The translations under genes and the position numbers were made by a program. DNA of 64,000 bases from Roseivivax halodurans JCM 10272 (GTDB lineage Bacteria; Pseudomonadota; Alphaproteobacteria; Rhodobacterales; Rhodobacteraceae): contig NZ_JALZ01000011.1 of the NCBI RefSeq assembly GCF_000521785.1, positions 52,965 through 116,964 of the forward strand, written 5' to 3'. The number at the start of each line of letters is the position of its first letter. The first letter of the stretch is position 1. The notes under the pieces are model-generated. The model had not been told where the DNA came from. It ran no database searches and saw nothing but the letters and a program-made list of their open reading frames with translations. Below are positions 8,504 to 17,856 of this stretch, one piece after another.

Positions 8504-9705
8504 CAGCCGGCGTCCCGCGCCGCCGCCAGACCCTTGTCGATCGCCGCCAGCAGCGCCTCGGTCTCCTCAAGGCCGACCGATACGCGGAACGTGCCCTCCG
8601 AGATCCCGATCGCCGCCCGCGCCTCGGGCGTCAGCGCCCGGTGCGAGGACGAGGCCGGATGCGACAACGTCGTGCCCACATCCCCGAGCGTCGGCGCAAA
8701 GGCGAGATCCGAGGCGCCCTTGGCAAAGGCGTTCGCCGCCGCGCGCCCGCCCTCGAGCTCGAAGGTCACCATGTGTCCGCCCTGCCCGCGCAGCACGGCC
8801 TGCGCCCGCGCCCGGTCCGGATGATCGTCCCGCGTCGGATAGAGCACCTGTTTCAGCCCCGTCTGCCGCGCCAGGTGATCGGCCAGCGCCCGGGCATTCG
8901 CCTGCGCGCGCTCGAAGCGCAGCCCGAAGGTCAGCAGCCCCCGTTCGGCCAGCCAGCAATCGAACGGGCTCGGCGTCAGGCCCGTCGTGACCGCGAAATT
9001 GGTGATCGCGGTCTTCAGCTCGGGATCCTTCGCCGCGACCCAGCCGAGCGTGACGTCCGAATGCCCCGCGAGCAGCTTCGTCACCGAATGGATCACGATA
9101 TCCGCGCCATGCTCGACCGCCTTGACCGCAGCGGGCGTCGTGAAGGTGTTGTCGATGACCAGCAGCACACCCCGCTCGGCGCAAAGCGCCGCGATCCCGG
9201 CCATGTCCGCGATCCGCAGCGTCGGGTTCGACACGACCTCGATCAGCACCATCCGCGTCTCGGGCCGCAGCGCTGCCGCGATGGCCTCCGCATCGGTCTG
9301 GTCCGCCAGCGTCGTCTCGATCCCGAGCCGCGGCAGGTCCTCGCGCATCAGCCGCAGCGACCGCCCGTAAAGCTGATCCCCCCCGACGACGTGATCACCC
9401 GCGCGGCAGATCCCCATCAGCGCCGCCGTCACCGCCGCCATGCCCGAGGCGGTCACGAGCCCGCCCTCGATGCCCTCGAGCGCATCGATCCGGCGCGCCA
9501 GAACCTCGGCGTTCGGGTGCCCCTCGCGGGCATAGGTATAGCCCCGCGCCCGACCCTCGTACTGGTCGTCGAGCGCGTCCGGCGTCTCGGAGGCATAGAC
9601 CACTGAGGGCATCAGCGGCGTCACCACCGGTGCGGACGCCTCGGGGATCATGCCGCCGGGGCGCATCAGGGTCGGTTTCACGCGCGGTCTCGTCTCGTCA
9701 CTCAT
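8503..9705 (-). CDS. Cys/Met metabolism PLP-dependent trans-sulfuration enzyme
   Basis: A 400-residue fold-type I PLP enzyme of the cystathionine gamma-synthase/beta-lyase/O-acetylhomoserine sulfhydrylase family. K210 in HSVTKLLAGHSD is the Schiff-base lysine. The cofactor contacts YTYAREGHPN, SGMAA and the Asp in VIDNTF are all present. The exact substrate cannot be read from the sequence. Members of this group act in methionine/cysteine exchange, and cystathionine beta-lyase (MetC) is one reasonable guess. Its stop codon overlaps the phoR start, and it follows the gamma-carbonic anhydrase gene by 51 bases. Confidence 0.88.
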   Translation of the reverse strand: MSDETRPRVKPTLMRPGGMIPEASAPVVTPLMPSVVYASETPDALDDQYEGRARGYTYAREGHPNAEVLARRIDALEGIEGGLVTASGMAAVTAALMGICRAGDHVVGGDQLYGRSLRLMREDLPRLGIETTLADQTDAEAIAAALRPETRMVLIEVVSNPTLRIADMAGIAALCAERGVLLVIDNTFTTPAAVKAVEHGADIVIHSVTKLLAGHSDVTLGWVAAKDPELKTAITNFAVTTGLTPSPFDCWLAERGLLTFGLRFERAQANARALADHLARQTGLKQVLYPTRDDHPDRARAQAVLRGQGGHMVTFELEGGRAAANAFAKGASDLAFAPTLGDVGTTLSHPASSSHRALTPEARAAIGISEGTFRVSVGLEETEALLAAIDKGLAAARDAG

Positions 9706-9756
9706 GACGGTGGTCTTTCCAATTGTTCACATACGCCTGCGACGCCCCGAGAGGCG

Positions 9757-10278
9757 TCAGATCTCGCGCAACTTGTCCCGGAACCGCGCCGCGCGCTCCT
9801 GGTAATGCAGCGCCGAGGCCCGCAGGCCCTGGATCTCCTGCTCGGTCAGCTCGCGCACCACCTTGCCCGGCATGCCCATCACGAGGCTGCCGTCCGGGAT
9901 CTCCTTGCCCTCGGTCACGAGCGCGCCCGCGCCGATCAGGCAATCGCGGCCGATCTTCGCGCCGTTGAGGATCGTCGCCCCCATGCCGACCAGCGAGTTC
10001 TCCCCGATCGTGCAGCCGTGCAGCATCACCTTGTGTCCGATGGTGCAGCCCGCGCCGATGGTCAGCAGAAAACCCATGTCGGTGTGGCAGACGACGTTCT
10101 CCTGCAGGTTCGATCCCTCGCCCACGGTGATCGGCTCGTTGTCGCCGCGCAGCGTCGCGCCGAACCACACGGAGGTCTTCGCCCCCAGCACCACGTTGCC
10201 GATGACGTTGGCATCGGGCGCCACCCAGGCGTCCTCCACCAGATCGGGAGCAAGCTCCCCGAGCGCATAGAGTGTCAT
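9757..10278 (-). CDS. Gamma-carbonic-anhydrase family protein (YrdA/CaiE type)
   Basis: Left-handed beta-helix protein of 173 residues built from hexapeptide repeats such as [18 protein letters not shown] and KIGRDC. The three metal-binding histidines typical of gamma-class carbonic anhydrases are H65, H82 and H87. Many homologues bind zinc but show little or no hydratase activity, so carbonic anhydrase function is not assured. It overlaps the end of gmk by 4 bases (ATGA), so the two are translated together. Confidence 0.9.
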   Translation of the reverse strand: MTLYALGELAPDLVEDAWVAPDANVIGNVVLGAKTSVWFGATLRGDNEPITVGEGSNLQENVVCHTDMGFLLTIGAGCTIGHKVMLHGCTIGENSLVGMGATILNGAKIGRDCLIGAGALVTEGKEIPDGSLVMGMPGKVVRELTEQEIQGLRASALHYQERAARFRDKLREI

Positions 10279-10916
10279 AGCCCCTCCTCGAATTCCGCCT
10301 GCAGCTTGCGCACATGCGCCGTCAGGCCCGGCTGCTGGCTCCGCCGCAGCCGCGCTGCCGTCACGATGGATTTGAGCCGCGCCTCGGTCTCGTCGAGATC
10401 GGCGTTCACCAGCACGAAATCGTAGCCGTCCCAGTGGCTGATCTCGTCCCAGCTCTTCTGCATGCGCTTCTCGATCACGTCGGCGCCGTCCTGCCCGCGC
10501 GCCTCGAGCCGCCGCTTCAGCTCGCCGATGGACGGCGGCAGCAGGAAGATCGACAGCGTGTGCAGCCCGAGCTCGGAATTGCGGATCTGCTGCGCCCCCT
10601 GCCAGTCGATGTCGAAGAGCACGTCGTGCCCGCCCTCGATGGCCTCGCGCACCGGTCCCTTGGGCGAGCCGTAGAAATTGCCGAAGACATGCGCGTGCTC
10701 CAGCATCCCGCCGTCTGACACCTGATGCTTGAACGCGCTGTCGGTCAGGAAGTGATAATCCTTGCCGTCCACCTCTCCGGGCCGCGGCGGCCGCGTCGTA
10801 GCTGAGACCGAGAACACGATCCGCGGATCCCAGTCCCGCAGCCGCCGCGCCAGCGTCGATTTGCCCGCACCCGAAGGCGACGAAAGGATGATGAGAAGCC
10901 CGCGCCGGTCGTCCAT
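10275..10916 (-). CDS. gmk: Guanylate kinase
   Basis: Converts GMP to GDP with ATP, an essential step in guanine nucleotide supply. It has 213 residues from ATG at 10916 ([18 protein letters not shown]). The P-loop GAGKST is at 16-21. The GMP-binding segment [20 protein letters not shown] and the lid with arginines are conserved. The open frame runs further upstream but only shadows the yicC-type gene. It follows that gene by 5 bases, the frequent yicC-gmk pairing in proteobacteria. Confidence 0.97.
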   Translation of the reverse strand: MDDRRGLLIILSSPSGAGKSTLARRLRDWDPRIVFSVSATTRPPRPGEVDGKDYHFLTDSAFKHQVSDGGMLEHAHVFGNFYGSPKGPVREAIEGGHDVLFDIDWQGAQQIRNSELGLHTLSIFLLPPSIGELKRRLEARGQDGADVIEKRMQKSWDEISHWDGYDFVLVNADLDETEARLKSIVTAARLRRSQQPGLTAHVRKLQAEFEEGL

Positions 10917-10921
10917 GCCTG

Positions 10922-11812
10922 TCACTCCACGTTCTGTACCTGCTCGCGCATGCGGTCGATCACCGTCTTGAGCGCGAGCCCCGCCTGCGTCAGCGGCGCC
11001 GATCCGGCCTTGGAACACAGCGTGTTGGCCTCTCGGTTGAATTCCTGGCAGAGGAAATCGAGCTTTCGCCCCACCGGCCCATCCTCGGCCAGCAGCGCCC
11101 GGGCCGCGGCGACATGCGCCTTGAGCCGGTCGATCTCCTCGGTGATGTCGGACTTGACCGCGATGAGCGCGAGCTCCTGCGCGATGCGCGCCTCGTCGAT
11201 GCCCTCCACGTGGTCCATGACCCGCGCGAGCTGGCTGCGCAGCCTGTCGCGCTGTTCCTCCGCCCGATCCGCGGCGGCCGCCCGCACGGCCGCAACCAGC
11301 CCCTCGATCTCGTCGAGCTGGCTCGCAAGCACCGCCTGAACGGCCTCTCCCTCGCCCGCCCGCATCTTAACGAATGCGTCGAGAACGGGGCCGAGATCGG
11401 CCAGCACCGCCTCGCGCAACGCGCCCGTATCGGTGACATTCTGGCTCTGCTCGAGCACGCCGCGCACGTTCAGGATCTGCGCCGGCGTCGACGGAGCGAG
11501 CGACACGCCCGCATCCATCGCCGCGGTCTCGACCTGCGCCGCCGCGTCCAGAACAGCGCGCATGACGTCCTCGTTGAGCGCCGGAACGCCGGCCTCGCTC
11601 GCCGTCGAAACTTTGAGGGAAACCGTGATGGATCCGCGGCTTACGCGCCCTGCCAGCGCCGAGCGCACCAGGGGTTCGAGCCCCTCGATCCAGTCCGGCA
11701 GGCGCAGGCGCAGATCGAGCCCCTTGCCGTTCACGCTGCGGATCTCCCAGGTCCAGCCGGCATCTCCGCTCGCGCCCTGGGCTGTCGCGAACCCCGTCAT
11801 CGATTGCCGCAT
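10922..11812 (-). CDS. YicC/YloC-family endoribonuclease
   Basis: A 296-residue member of the YicC family, described as endoribonucleases or RNA-decay adaptors. The diagnostic N-terminus [13 protein letters not shown] and [18 protein letters not shown] are present, as is the C-terminal block [20 protein letters not shown]. Full length for the family. It lies just upstream of gmk in the same direction, a long-conserved neighbourhood. There is no signal peptide, so it is cytosolic. Confidence 0.92.
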   Translation of the reverse strand: MRQSMTGFATAQGASGDAGWTWEIRSVNGKGLDLRLRLPDWIEGLEPLVRSALAGRVSRGSITVSLKVSTASEAGVPALNEDVMRAVLDAAAQVETAAMDAGVSLAPSTPAQILNVRGVLEQSQNVTDTGALREAVLADLGPVLDAFVKMRAGEGEAVQAVLASQLDEIEGLVAAVRAAAADRAEEQRDRLRSQLARVMDHVEGIDEARIAQELALIAVKSDITEEIDRLKAHVAAARALLAEDGPVGRKLDFLCQEFNREANTLCSKAGSAPLTQAGLALKTVIDRMREQVQNVE

Positions 11813-11932
11813 CTGGTCTCCGTCTCGCCCTTGGCCACCAGCGACCTACGCCAGCGGCCGTGGCGAGGCAAGCGCTCGAAACGTTAACCTTTTGGATGGA
11901 ATTGTGACCAAATTCCGGCATCGCTCGCTAAA

Positions 11933-11948
11933 TTAAGATCACGTTAAC
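11933..11948 (+). promoter_or_regulatory. CtrA-type binding site TTAA-N7-TTAAC
   Basis: TTAA at 11933-11936, seven bases, then TTAAC at 11944-11948: an exact match to the alphaproteobacterial CtrA full site. It lies 61 bases upstream of the PAS gene start at 12009, in a locally AT-rich stretch. CtrA control of this gene is inferred. Confidence 0.6.
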
Positions 11949-12008
11949 AAGTTCGCCTCAACCTTGGTTAATAACCGGGACGCGGCGCAAATGGTGGGAG
12001 TAAGCGCC

Positions 12009-12692
12009 ATGAGTGACAGCGATACGTTCCGCTCGCGGGTGATTTCTATGTCGGACCACGATCGCGCGCGCGCCATGCGCCCGCTGCATCAGATCGAGAC
12101 CTACTGGCAGGCGCTCGCCGAGGATTGCGGCGGCGTGCCGAGCCGCGACCGGGTGGATCCGCGCGGCATCCAGGACGCCCTCGAATACGCCTTCCTCGCG
12201 CAACGCATCGCGCCGGGCATGGCGCGGGTCCGCGTCGCCGGCTCGCATCTCGCCGACCTGATGGGAATGGAGATCGCCGGCCTGCCGCTCACCTCGTTCC
12301 TGATGCCCGACAGCCGCGACGCCCTCACCGCGCGCGCCGAGGAGGTCTGGGCCGAGGGCGCGGTGCTCCACGCCGAGCTTGCCGCGTCCGAGGGCCTCGG
12401 ACGCGGCCCCCTCACCGGCCGCCTCCTCCTCCTGCCGCTCACCTCCGAACCGGGGCGCATCGACCGCGCGCTGGGCGGCTTCGTGACCACGGGCCGGATC
12501 GGCCGGACGCCCCGCCGGTTCGAGATCACCGCGATCGAGGCCAGCCCCCTGAGGCTGCCCGCGCCCCGACCAAAAGAGCCGCTCGCGTCCGTCCCCACCG
12601 GCTTCGCCGAGCAGGGCACCGCATTCATCCCGCGCAAGCCCACCACGTCGCCCAGCCGCGCGCATCTGCGACTGGTCGTCTCCAACGACTGA
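12009..12692 (+). CDS. PAS-domain protein (PAS_5-like), small signalling protein
   Basis: A protein of 227 residues with a single PAS-like fold over about residues 15-155 and no kinase, cyclase or DNA-binding domain. It resembles the PAS_5 (formerly DUF1457) family of alphaproteobacteria, with the typical opening RPLHQIETYWQAL and the phrase VAGSHLADLMGMEI. The start ATG at 12009 is preferred over one at 11964 because GGGAG lies 8 bases upstream of it. The C-terminal 60 residues are proline- and arginine-rich and probably disordered. A CtrA-type box upstream suggests cell-cycle-linked expression. Function is unknown, but single-domain PAS proteins act in stress and cell-cycle signalling in this class. 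Confidence 0.8.
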   Translation: MSDSDTFRSRVISMSDHDRARAMRPLHQIETYWQALAEDCGGVPSRDRVDPRGIQDALEYAFLAQRIAPGMARVRVAGSHLADLMGMEIAGLPLTSFLMPDSRDALTARAEEVWAEGAVLHAELAASEGLGRGPLTGRLLLLPLTSEPGRIDRALGGFVTTGRIGRTPRRFEITAIEASPLRLPAPRPKEPLASVPTGFAEQGTAFIPRKPTTSPSRAHLRLVVSND

Positions 12693-12696
12693 ACGC

Positions 12697-12726
12697 AAAA
12701 AACGGCGCGCCCCTTCGGGCGCGCCG
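12697..12726 (-). terminator. Intrinsic terminator of galU
   Basis: Ten-base perfect stem (CGGCGCGCCC at 12703-12712 and its complement at 12717-12726) with a 4-base loop. Read on the minus strand it is followed by six T (12697-12702). It ends galU and lies just past the convergent PAS gene, so it may work on both strands. Confidence 0.85.
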
Positions 12727-12750
12727 CCGTCCGCGTCGAACAATCTCACC

Positions 12751-13659
12751 TCACTCGGCGGCGACCATCTCCCGGCCGAGCCCGGCCAGAAGCCCGCTAT
12801 ATTCCGGGTTCTGCCCCGCATAGGCGATGGTCGCCTGCAGCATGCCCGCCTTCGATCCGCAATCGTAGCGCTGACCGCTGAAGCGGAACCCGCACATGCC
12901 GACCGTGCCCACGCCCTTCGCGATCGCGTCGGTGAGCTGGATCTCTCCGCCGGCCCCCGCAGGAAGCCCGCGCAGGTCATCGAAGATCGACCCGTCGAGA
13001 ATGTAGCGACCGACCACCGCCTGCCGCGAGGGCGCGTTCGCCGGATCCGGCTTTTCGACCATGCCGTCCGCGAGGATCAGCTGTCCGTCGCGACCGGTGA
13101 CCGACAGGATGCCGTAATTCTGCACCGCATCCTCGTCGACCTGCATGGTGGCGACCATGTGTCCGGCGGTGCCGTTGTCATAGGCCGCGATCATCTCCGA
13201 GATGCAGCCGGGCTCGCCGAGGATCAGATCGTCCGGCAGGATCACCGCAACCGGCCCCGGCAGAACCTCTCCGGCGGCGCAGAGAACCGCATGCCCGAGG
13301 CCCAGCGGCTCGGGCTGCATCACGAAGGTGGCGTGCTTGTCGCCGTCGCTCAGCGCGTTGTTGTGCAGCATGTCGGCAAGATCCGCCTTGCCCTTCTGGC
13401 GCAGCGTCGCCTCGAGCTGGACGTCCTCGGTCACGTACCGCTCGATCGCGGTCTTAGAGGGATGGCTGACGAACACCATGCGCTCGATCCCCGCCGCCCG
13501 CGCCTCGTCGATGGCGAACTGGATCAGCGGACGGTCGAGAACCGGCAACAGCTCCTTCGGCGTCGACTTGGTCGCCGGCAGGAACCGAGTCCCGAGGCCG
13601 GCAACCGGAAAGATCGCCGTGCGAACCTTGGACGAAGAGGTCTGATTGTCGAATGTCAT
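12751..13659 (-). CDS. galU: UTP-glucose-1-phosphate uridylyltransferase
   Basis: Makes UDP-glucose from UTP and glucose-1-phosphate. The 302 residues and the motifs fit GalU: the N-terminal nucleotide-binding FPVAGLGTRFLPATKS, KELLPVLDRPLIQ, the central LGLGHAVLCA and ILPDDLI, and the C-terminal DCGSKAGMLQATI. No signal peptide. It diverges from the glucosylglycerol-type operon across a 411-base gap, so it may supply its activated glucose as well as polysaccharide synthesis. A strong terminator follows. Confidence 0.96.
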   Translation of the reverse strand: MTFDNQTSSSKVRTAIFPVAGLGTRFLPATKSTPKELLPVLDRPLIQFAIDEARAAGIERMVFVSHPSKTAIERYVTEDVQLEATLRQKGKADLADMLHNNALSDGDKHATFVMQPEPLGLGHAVLCAAGEVLPGPVAVILPDDLILGEPGCISEMIAAYDNGTAGHMVATMQVDEDAVQNYGILSVTGRDGQLILADGMVEKPDPANAPSRQAVVGRYILDGSIFDDLRGLPAGAGGEIQLTDAIAKGVGTVGMCGFRFSGQRYDCGSKAGMLQATIAYAGQNPEYSGLLAGLGREMVAAE

Positions 13660-14070
13660 CGAAACTCTGATGCTCCTTGAGCCGGGTACGGGGCGTGCCG
13701 CAGCGCGGCATCGAAATCACGGTACACGTATTGATCGTTCCGTCAAAAATGCGTGTGGAGGTGTCATGGTTCCCTCGATGCGCAAATACGAAGTTTTCAA
13801 GAAAACAGCTAGTTAACTCCTTTTTGAATATATATGCGCGGAAAACCGCAAATCCATAAAGCCGTAATTCCCGGGCGCTGCGACCGCAGAAATGTGAGGC
13901 CCGCGCACAGACTTTTAGCACTCCGAGCAGCGTTTGCACAGGAATCTCGCATGCCGCGATGCAGCGCGCACGTCCCGGCGCGGGTGGACTTGCGCCCCTC
14001 CCCGGCTAGCATCTCTGCTGCGGGCTCCCCGCCCGGCGGCATGTCCGCCTCCCACCCGAGCAGCGACATA
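13660..14070. other. Divergent galU/gpsA intergenic region
   Basis: No gene seen. Bases about 13,735-13,860 are much richer in A/T than the surroundings (for example the run around 13,810-13,835), as expected for promoters of both genes. On the minus strand TTGACG at 13741-13746 could be a -35 for galU but its -10 is poor. If gpsA started at an earlier in-frame ATG the gap would be shorter. Confidence 0.5.
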
Positions 14071-15222
14071 ATGGATGGACAGATTCTGAGACTTCCCAGC
14101 GAGCGTCCCAAACCGAACCGCCCCGGCATCGTCTACGCCCACCCCTATTCCCGCATCGCGGTTCTCGGGATGGGCTCGTGGGGCACCGCCCTCGCTGCCG
14201 TGGCCGCCGCCGCGGGACGGCAGCCGCGTCTCTGGGGCCGGCGCGAGGAACTGGCGCAGGCCATGCGCGACACCGGCCGGAACGACGACTACCTGAAGGA
14301 CACCCCGCTCCCTAGCGGCATCGAGCCGACCTCGGACCTCGCCCACGCCCTCGACGGCGCCGAGGCGGTCCTCATCGTCACGCCCTCCTCGTCCCTGCGC
14401 GAGATGTGCGCCGCGATGCGCCCGCATCTCGCGCCCGGCGTTCCCCTCGCGCTCTGCTGCAAGGGCATCGAGCGCCACACCGGCTACCTGCTCTCGCATC
14501 TCGTCGAAGAGGAACTGCCCGGCCATCCCGTCGGCGCCCTCTCCGGCCCGACCTTCGCCCGCGAGACCGCGCTCGGCCATCCGACCGCGGCAACCATCGC
14601 CTTCGAATTCCGCTACACCGACCGGCTCTCGCCCGATCTCAGCCCCGCGGCGCGGCTCTCGGTGTCGCTCTCCTCGTCCTTCTTCCGCCCCTACATGTCC
14701 GACGACCTCGTCGGCGTCGAAGTGGGCGGCGCGGTCAAGAACGTGATCGCCATCGCCTGCGGGATGATGACCGGCGCAGGCTTTGCCGAAAACACCCGCG
14801 CGGCGCTCATCACCCGCGGCATCAACGAGATGAAGGTCCTCGCCGAAGCCCTTGGTGGAAAACGTGAAACCGTGACAGGCCTTTCGGGCGCAGGCGATCT
14901 GACCCTGACCTGCTCCTCGACCACCTCGCGCAACATGTCGCTCGGCGTGCAGCTCGGAGAGGGCAAGACCCGCGCCGAATGCTTCGATGGCAAGAACGTC
15001 GTCGTCGAGGGCGAGATCTCGGCGGCTTCGGTGATCGAGCTCGCCCGCCGCATCGGCGTGTCGATGCCGATCTGCGAGGCGGTCTACACGATCCTCTACG
15101 ACGGCGCGGACCTCGACCAGACCTTCACCGACCTCTGGGCCCGCCCGATCGAATCCGAACCCCGCGCGCTCGACATCGAGCTCGCCCATCCGTCCACAAC
15201 CCCCGAGGTCCAGACACCGTGA
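14071..15222 (+). CDS. gpsA: NAD(P)-dependent glycerol-3-phosphate dehydrogenase
   Basis: Reduces dihydroxyacetone phosphate to sn-glycerol-3-phosphate. The Rossmann motif AVLGMGSWGTALA starts about residue 31. The rest is typical: LCCKGIE, GPTFARE, the catalytic lysine in GGAVKNVIAIACGM and the C-terminal GLSGAGDLTLTC. The ATG at 14071 gives 383 residues, about 50 longer than usual owing to a 30-residue lead and a short tail; the Shine-Dalgarno is weak and ATG 14041 is possible. The stop overlaps the next start (GTGA), so it is coupled to the phosphatase and ggpS. Glycerol-3-phosphate is the acceptor for GgpS, which explains its place here. Confidence 0.92.
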   Translation: MDGQILRLPSERPKPNRPGIVYAHPYSRIAVLGMGSWGTALAAVAAAAGRQPRLWGRREELAQAMRDTGRNDDYLKDTPLPSGIEPTSDLAHALDGAEAVLIVTPSSSLREMCAAMRPHLAPGVPLALCCKGIERHTGYLLSHLVEEELPGHPVGALSGPTFARETALGHPTAATIAFEFRYTDRLSPDLSPAARLSVSLSSSFFRPYMSDDLVGVEVGGAVKNVIAIACGMMTGAGFAENTRAALITRGINEMKVLAEALGGKRETVTGLSGAGDLTLTCSSTTSRNMSLGVQLGEGKTRAECFDGKNVVVEGEISAASVIELARRIGVSMPICEAVYTILYDGADLDQTFTDLWARPIESEPRALDIELAHPSTTPEVQTP

Positions 15223-15986
15223 GCGCCGCCCCCCTGAAGTCCAAGCAGTTCGTCCTCGCAACCGATCTCGACGGCACCTTCCTCGGTGGCTCGGACGCCG
15301 ACCGCCGCCGTCTCTACGACTGGATCGAGGACAATCGCGGCACGATCGGCCTCGTCTTCGTCACCGGGCGCGATCCGGCCTTCATCGCCGAGCTCTGCGA
15401 GGGCGGCGTGCCGTGGCCGGAATACGCCATCGGCGACGTCGGCACGACCATCGCCCGCATCGACGGCGGCCGGGTCGAGCCCATCCCCGAGCTCGAGGCC
15501 GAGATCGCCGAAGCCTGGGGCGACCGCGGCGACGAGGTGCGGCACGCGCTGAAGGATGCGCCGGGTCTCACGCTGCAACAGACCGAGTTCCGCTACCGCG
15601 TCAGTTTCGACATGGATCCGGAGGCGTTTGACCGTAGCGCGCTAGATATCGTGCACGAGATGGGCCTCGACGCGCTCATGTCCGACAACCGCTACTTCGA
15701 CGTCCTGCCCAGGGGCGTCTCGAAGGGCCCCTCGCTCCGCCGCTTCGTCGATCACCACGGGCTCGACGCGACCCGCGTCCTCGCTGCAGGCGACACGCTG
15801 AACGACGCCTCGATGCTCGAAGAGGGGCTTCCCGCCGTCGCCGTGGGCGGCGCCGAGCAGGCCCTACTCGACCGCGTCGCGGGGCTGGGCCACGTTCACG
15901 TCGCCTCCGGCATCGGCGCCGCGGGCATCCTCGAAGCCGTGGGCGCGAAGAACATGCACCCGCTCCCCGAAGGAGGCCAGAAATGA
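15219..15986 (+). CDS. HAD-IIB phosphatase, candidate glucosylglycerol-phosphate phosphatase
   Basis: A 255-residue HAD-superfamily hydrolase of the sucrose-phosphatase/Cof type. Motif I is DLDGT with D16 and D18. Motif II is in VFVTGRD, motif III has K in SKGPSLRRF and motif IV is AGDTLNDASML. A C2-type cap lies between motifs II and III. It starts with GTG at 15219, overlapping the gpsA stop, and its stop overlaps ggpS (ATGA). In this setting it most likely removes phosphate from glucosylglycerol-phosphate. It does not resemble the larger cyanobacterial enzyme (StpA/GgpP, about 420 residues), so this would be a replacement phosphatase. Action on another sugar phosphate cannot be excluded. 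Confidence 0.85.
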   Translation: MSAAPLKSKQFVLATDLDGTFLGGSDADRRRLYDWIEDNRGTIGLVFVTGRDPAFIAELCEGGVPWPEYAIGDVGTTIARIDGGRVEPIPELEAEIAEAWGDRGDEVRHALKDAPGLTLQQTEFRYRVSFDMDPEAFDRSALDIVHEMGLDALMSDNRYFDVLPRGVSKGPSLRRFVDHHGLDATRVLAAGDTLNDASMLEEGLPAVAVGGAEQALLDRVAGLGHVHVASGIGAAGILEAVGAKNMHPLPEGGQK

Positions 15987-17476
15987 GCAGCGATCTCGTC
16001 ATCGTCTACCACCGCCAGCCCTACGAGGAAGTCGAGGAGGACGGAAAGACCGTCTTCAAGGAGAACAAGAGCCCCAACGGCATCGTGCCAACGCTCAAGT
16101 CCTTCTTCGGCAAGGTCAAGGACGCCGCCTGGGTCGCCTGGAAAGAGGCCGAGGACCCCTCCGATCCGGGCTTCGAGCGGGTGATCGAGATCGAGGACAG
16201 CTTCGGCAAGTACACCGTCTCGCGCCTGCCCCTCACCAAGGAGCAGGTCTCGTCCTTCTACCACGTGACGTCGAAGGAAGCGTTCTGGCCGATCCTCCAC
16301 GGCTTCAAGGAGAAGTACAATTACGACCCCGTCGACTGGCCGACCTTCAAGGAGGTGAACTGGGCCTTCGCCGAGGCCGCCGCCGCCGAGGCCAAGAAGG
16401 GCGCCGCGGTCTGGATCCACGACTACAACCTCTGGCTCGTGCCCGGATACCTGCGCCAGATGCGCTCCGACGTGCGGATCTCCTTCTACCACCACACGCC
16501 GTTCCCGGCCGCCGACATGTTCAACGTCCTGCCGTGGCGCGGCGAGATCGTCGACTCGCTTCTCTCCTGCGACGTCGTCGGCTTCCACATCCCGCGCTAC
16601 GCTTCGAACTTCGTCTCGGTCGTGCGCTCGCTCCGCGACGTCGGCCAGGTGCCGAGGAAGCCCGTCGATCCCGATTTCATCTCCGAGGGCTCGGCGCTTT
16701 CCGACCGGACCGTCCCGACCGAGATCCACACCGAGGACCGCGTCGTGAAGCTCGGCACAACCCCGGTCGGCGTCGACACCGACTACATCGCCAAGGTCTC
16801 GGCTCGTCCCGAGACCGAGACCCGCCGCGACGAGGTCCTCGAGGCGATGGCGGGCCGCCGCCTCATTCTCTCCGTGGGCCGCACCGACTACACCAAGGGC
16901 GGCGCCGAGCAGCTCACCACCTTCGAGCGCCTGCTCGAGCGGCGCCCGGACATGGCCCAGCAGCTCAAGCTCCTGCACATCTCGGTCTCCGCCAACCGCG
17001 CCATGACCGCCTATGCCGAGATCCAGTCCGAGATCGAGCAGATCGCCGGACGCATCAACGGCCGCTTCGCCACCTTCGACCGCACGCCGGTCTCGCTCAT
17101 CTCGAACGCGATCCCGTTCGAGGAACTGGTCGGCTATTACCGCGCGGCGGACGTCGTCTGGATCACGCCGCTCGCGGACGGCATGAACCTCGTCTGCAAG
17201 GAATTCGCCGCCGCGCGCTCGGACGGCGACGGCGTGCTGATCCTGTCGGAATTCGCCGGCGCCGCGATGGAGATGAGCTCGGCCATCCTCACCAATCCCT
17301 ATTCCTACAAGTCGATGGACCACGCCATCGAGATGGCTTTGGAGATGGAGGAGAAGGATCGCCGCGGCCGCATGTCCGAACTGCGCCGCGTCGTCTTCGA
17401 GCACAACACCGAGGCCTGGGCCCGCCAGCAGCTCGCCCTGCTCAGCCCCGAGGATTTCGGCACCGAAGCCGCCTGA
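15983..17476 (+). CDS. ggpS: Glucosylglycerol-phosphate synthase-like GT20 glycosyltransferase
   Basis: Retaining GT20 glycosyltransferase of 497 residues. The N-terminus [12 protein letters not shown] with [14 protein letters not shown] matches cyanobacterial glucosylglycerol-phosphate synthase (about 499 residues) better than trehalose-6-phosphate synthase. Active-site landmarks are H146-D147 in [11 protein letters not shown]171 in HHTPFP, R300 and K305 in GRTDYTKGG, and the nucleotide loop [10 protein letters not shown]. Predicted reaction: nucleotide-glucose plus glycerol-3-phosphate gives glucosylglycerol-phosphate. The donor (ADP- or UDP-glucose) cannot be read off. Upstream gpsA and the HAD phosphatase complete a pathway to the osmolyte glucosylglycerol. 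Confidence 0.85.
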   Translation: MSSDLVIVYHRQPYEEVEEDGKTVFKENKSPNGIVPTLKSFFGKVKDAAWVAWKEAEDPSDPGFERVIEIEDSFGKYTVSRLPLTKEQVSSFYHVTSKEAFWPILHGFKEKYNYDPVDWPTFKEVNWAFAEAAAAEAKKGAAVWIHDYNLWLVPGYLRQMRSDVRISFYHHTPFPAADMFNVLPWRGEIVDSLLSCDVVGFHIPRYASNFVSVVRSLRDVGQVPRKPVDPDFISEGSALSDRTVPTEIHTEDRVVKLGTTPVGVDTDYIAKVSARPETETRRDEVLEAMAGRRLILSVGRTDYTKGGAEQLTTFERLLERRPDMAQQLKLLHISVSANRAMTAYAEIQSEIEQIAGRINGRFATFDRTPVSLISNAIPFEELVGYYRAADVVWITPLADGMNLVCKEFAAARSDGDGVLILSEFAGAAMEMSSAILTNPYSYKSMDHAIEMALEMEEKDRRGRMSELRRVVFEHNTEAWARQQLALLSPEDFGTEAA

Positions 17477-17500
17477 AGCCGCGCCGGAGCGGCGGCTGGT

Positions 17501-17530
17501 CCCGCCGGCCGGCCTCCGGCGGGGATATTT
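17501..17530 (+). terminator. Hairpin after ggpS
   Basis: CCCGCCGG at 17501-17508 and CCGGCGGG at 17516-17523 form an 8-base stem with a 7-base loop, followed by GATATTTGC. It lies 24 bases past the ggpS stop. The downstream stretch is only part T-rich, so termination is probable rather than certain. Confidence 0.5.
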
Positions 17531-17553
17531 GCATCAAGAAGAAAGAGCGCGCG

Positions 17554-17856
17554 TCAGAGCGCCCGCAGATAGGATTGCGAGACGTAGCCGCGCATGCCCG
17601 GCGTTCCGTCGAGCGTGACCTCGCACCAGCGCGTCGCGCCGAGCCGCTGGCACTCGCCCGCATGCACGATCGTCCCGTTCGGAAGGCCGGCGCGGACGTC
17701 GAAGCCCGTCCCGGGCCCGGCGCGCAGCTTCAGCATGTCGCCCTCCTCGACGCCCATGACCTCGTAGCGCCCGTCGCCGAGAAGGCCGCCCGGCCCGCCC
17801 GCGCCGCACGCCGTCAGCATGCCCAATGCCAGAACGCTCGCCATTACCCTGCCCAT
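17554..17856 (-). CDS. SH3b-domain lipoprotein
   Basis: A 100-residue small lipoprotein. The first 17 residues form a signal peptide ending in the lipobox MLTAC, with the cysteine as lipidation site. The rest is one bacterial SH3 domain (KLRAGPGTGFDVRAGLPNGTIVHAGEC, then RWCEVTLDG and GYVSQSYLRAL). Such domains often bind peptidoglycan or partner proteins in the periplasm. ATG at 17856 was chosen because GGGAGAG lies 5 bases upstream and because it gives a full signal peptide. It stands alone between ggpS and fabF. The 207 bases upstream hold nothing recognisable. Confidence 0.8.
   Translation of the reverse strand: MGRVMASVLALGMLTACGAGGPGGLLGDGRYEVMGVEEGDMLKLRAGPGTGFDVRAGLPNGTIVHAGECQRLGATRWCEVTLDGTPGMRGYVSQSYLRAL

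Noticed and set aside
13834..14070. 79-codon N-terminal extension of gpsA
   Set aside because: It runs into AT-rich promoter DNA, has no likeness to GpsA and lacks a ribosome site; a later ATG fits better.
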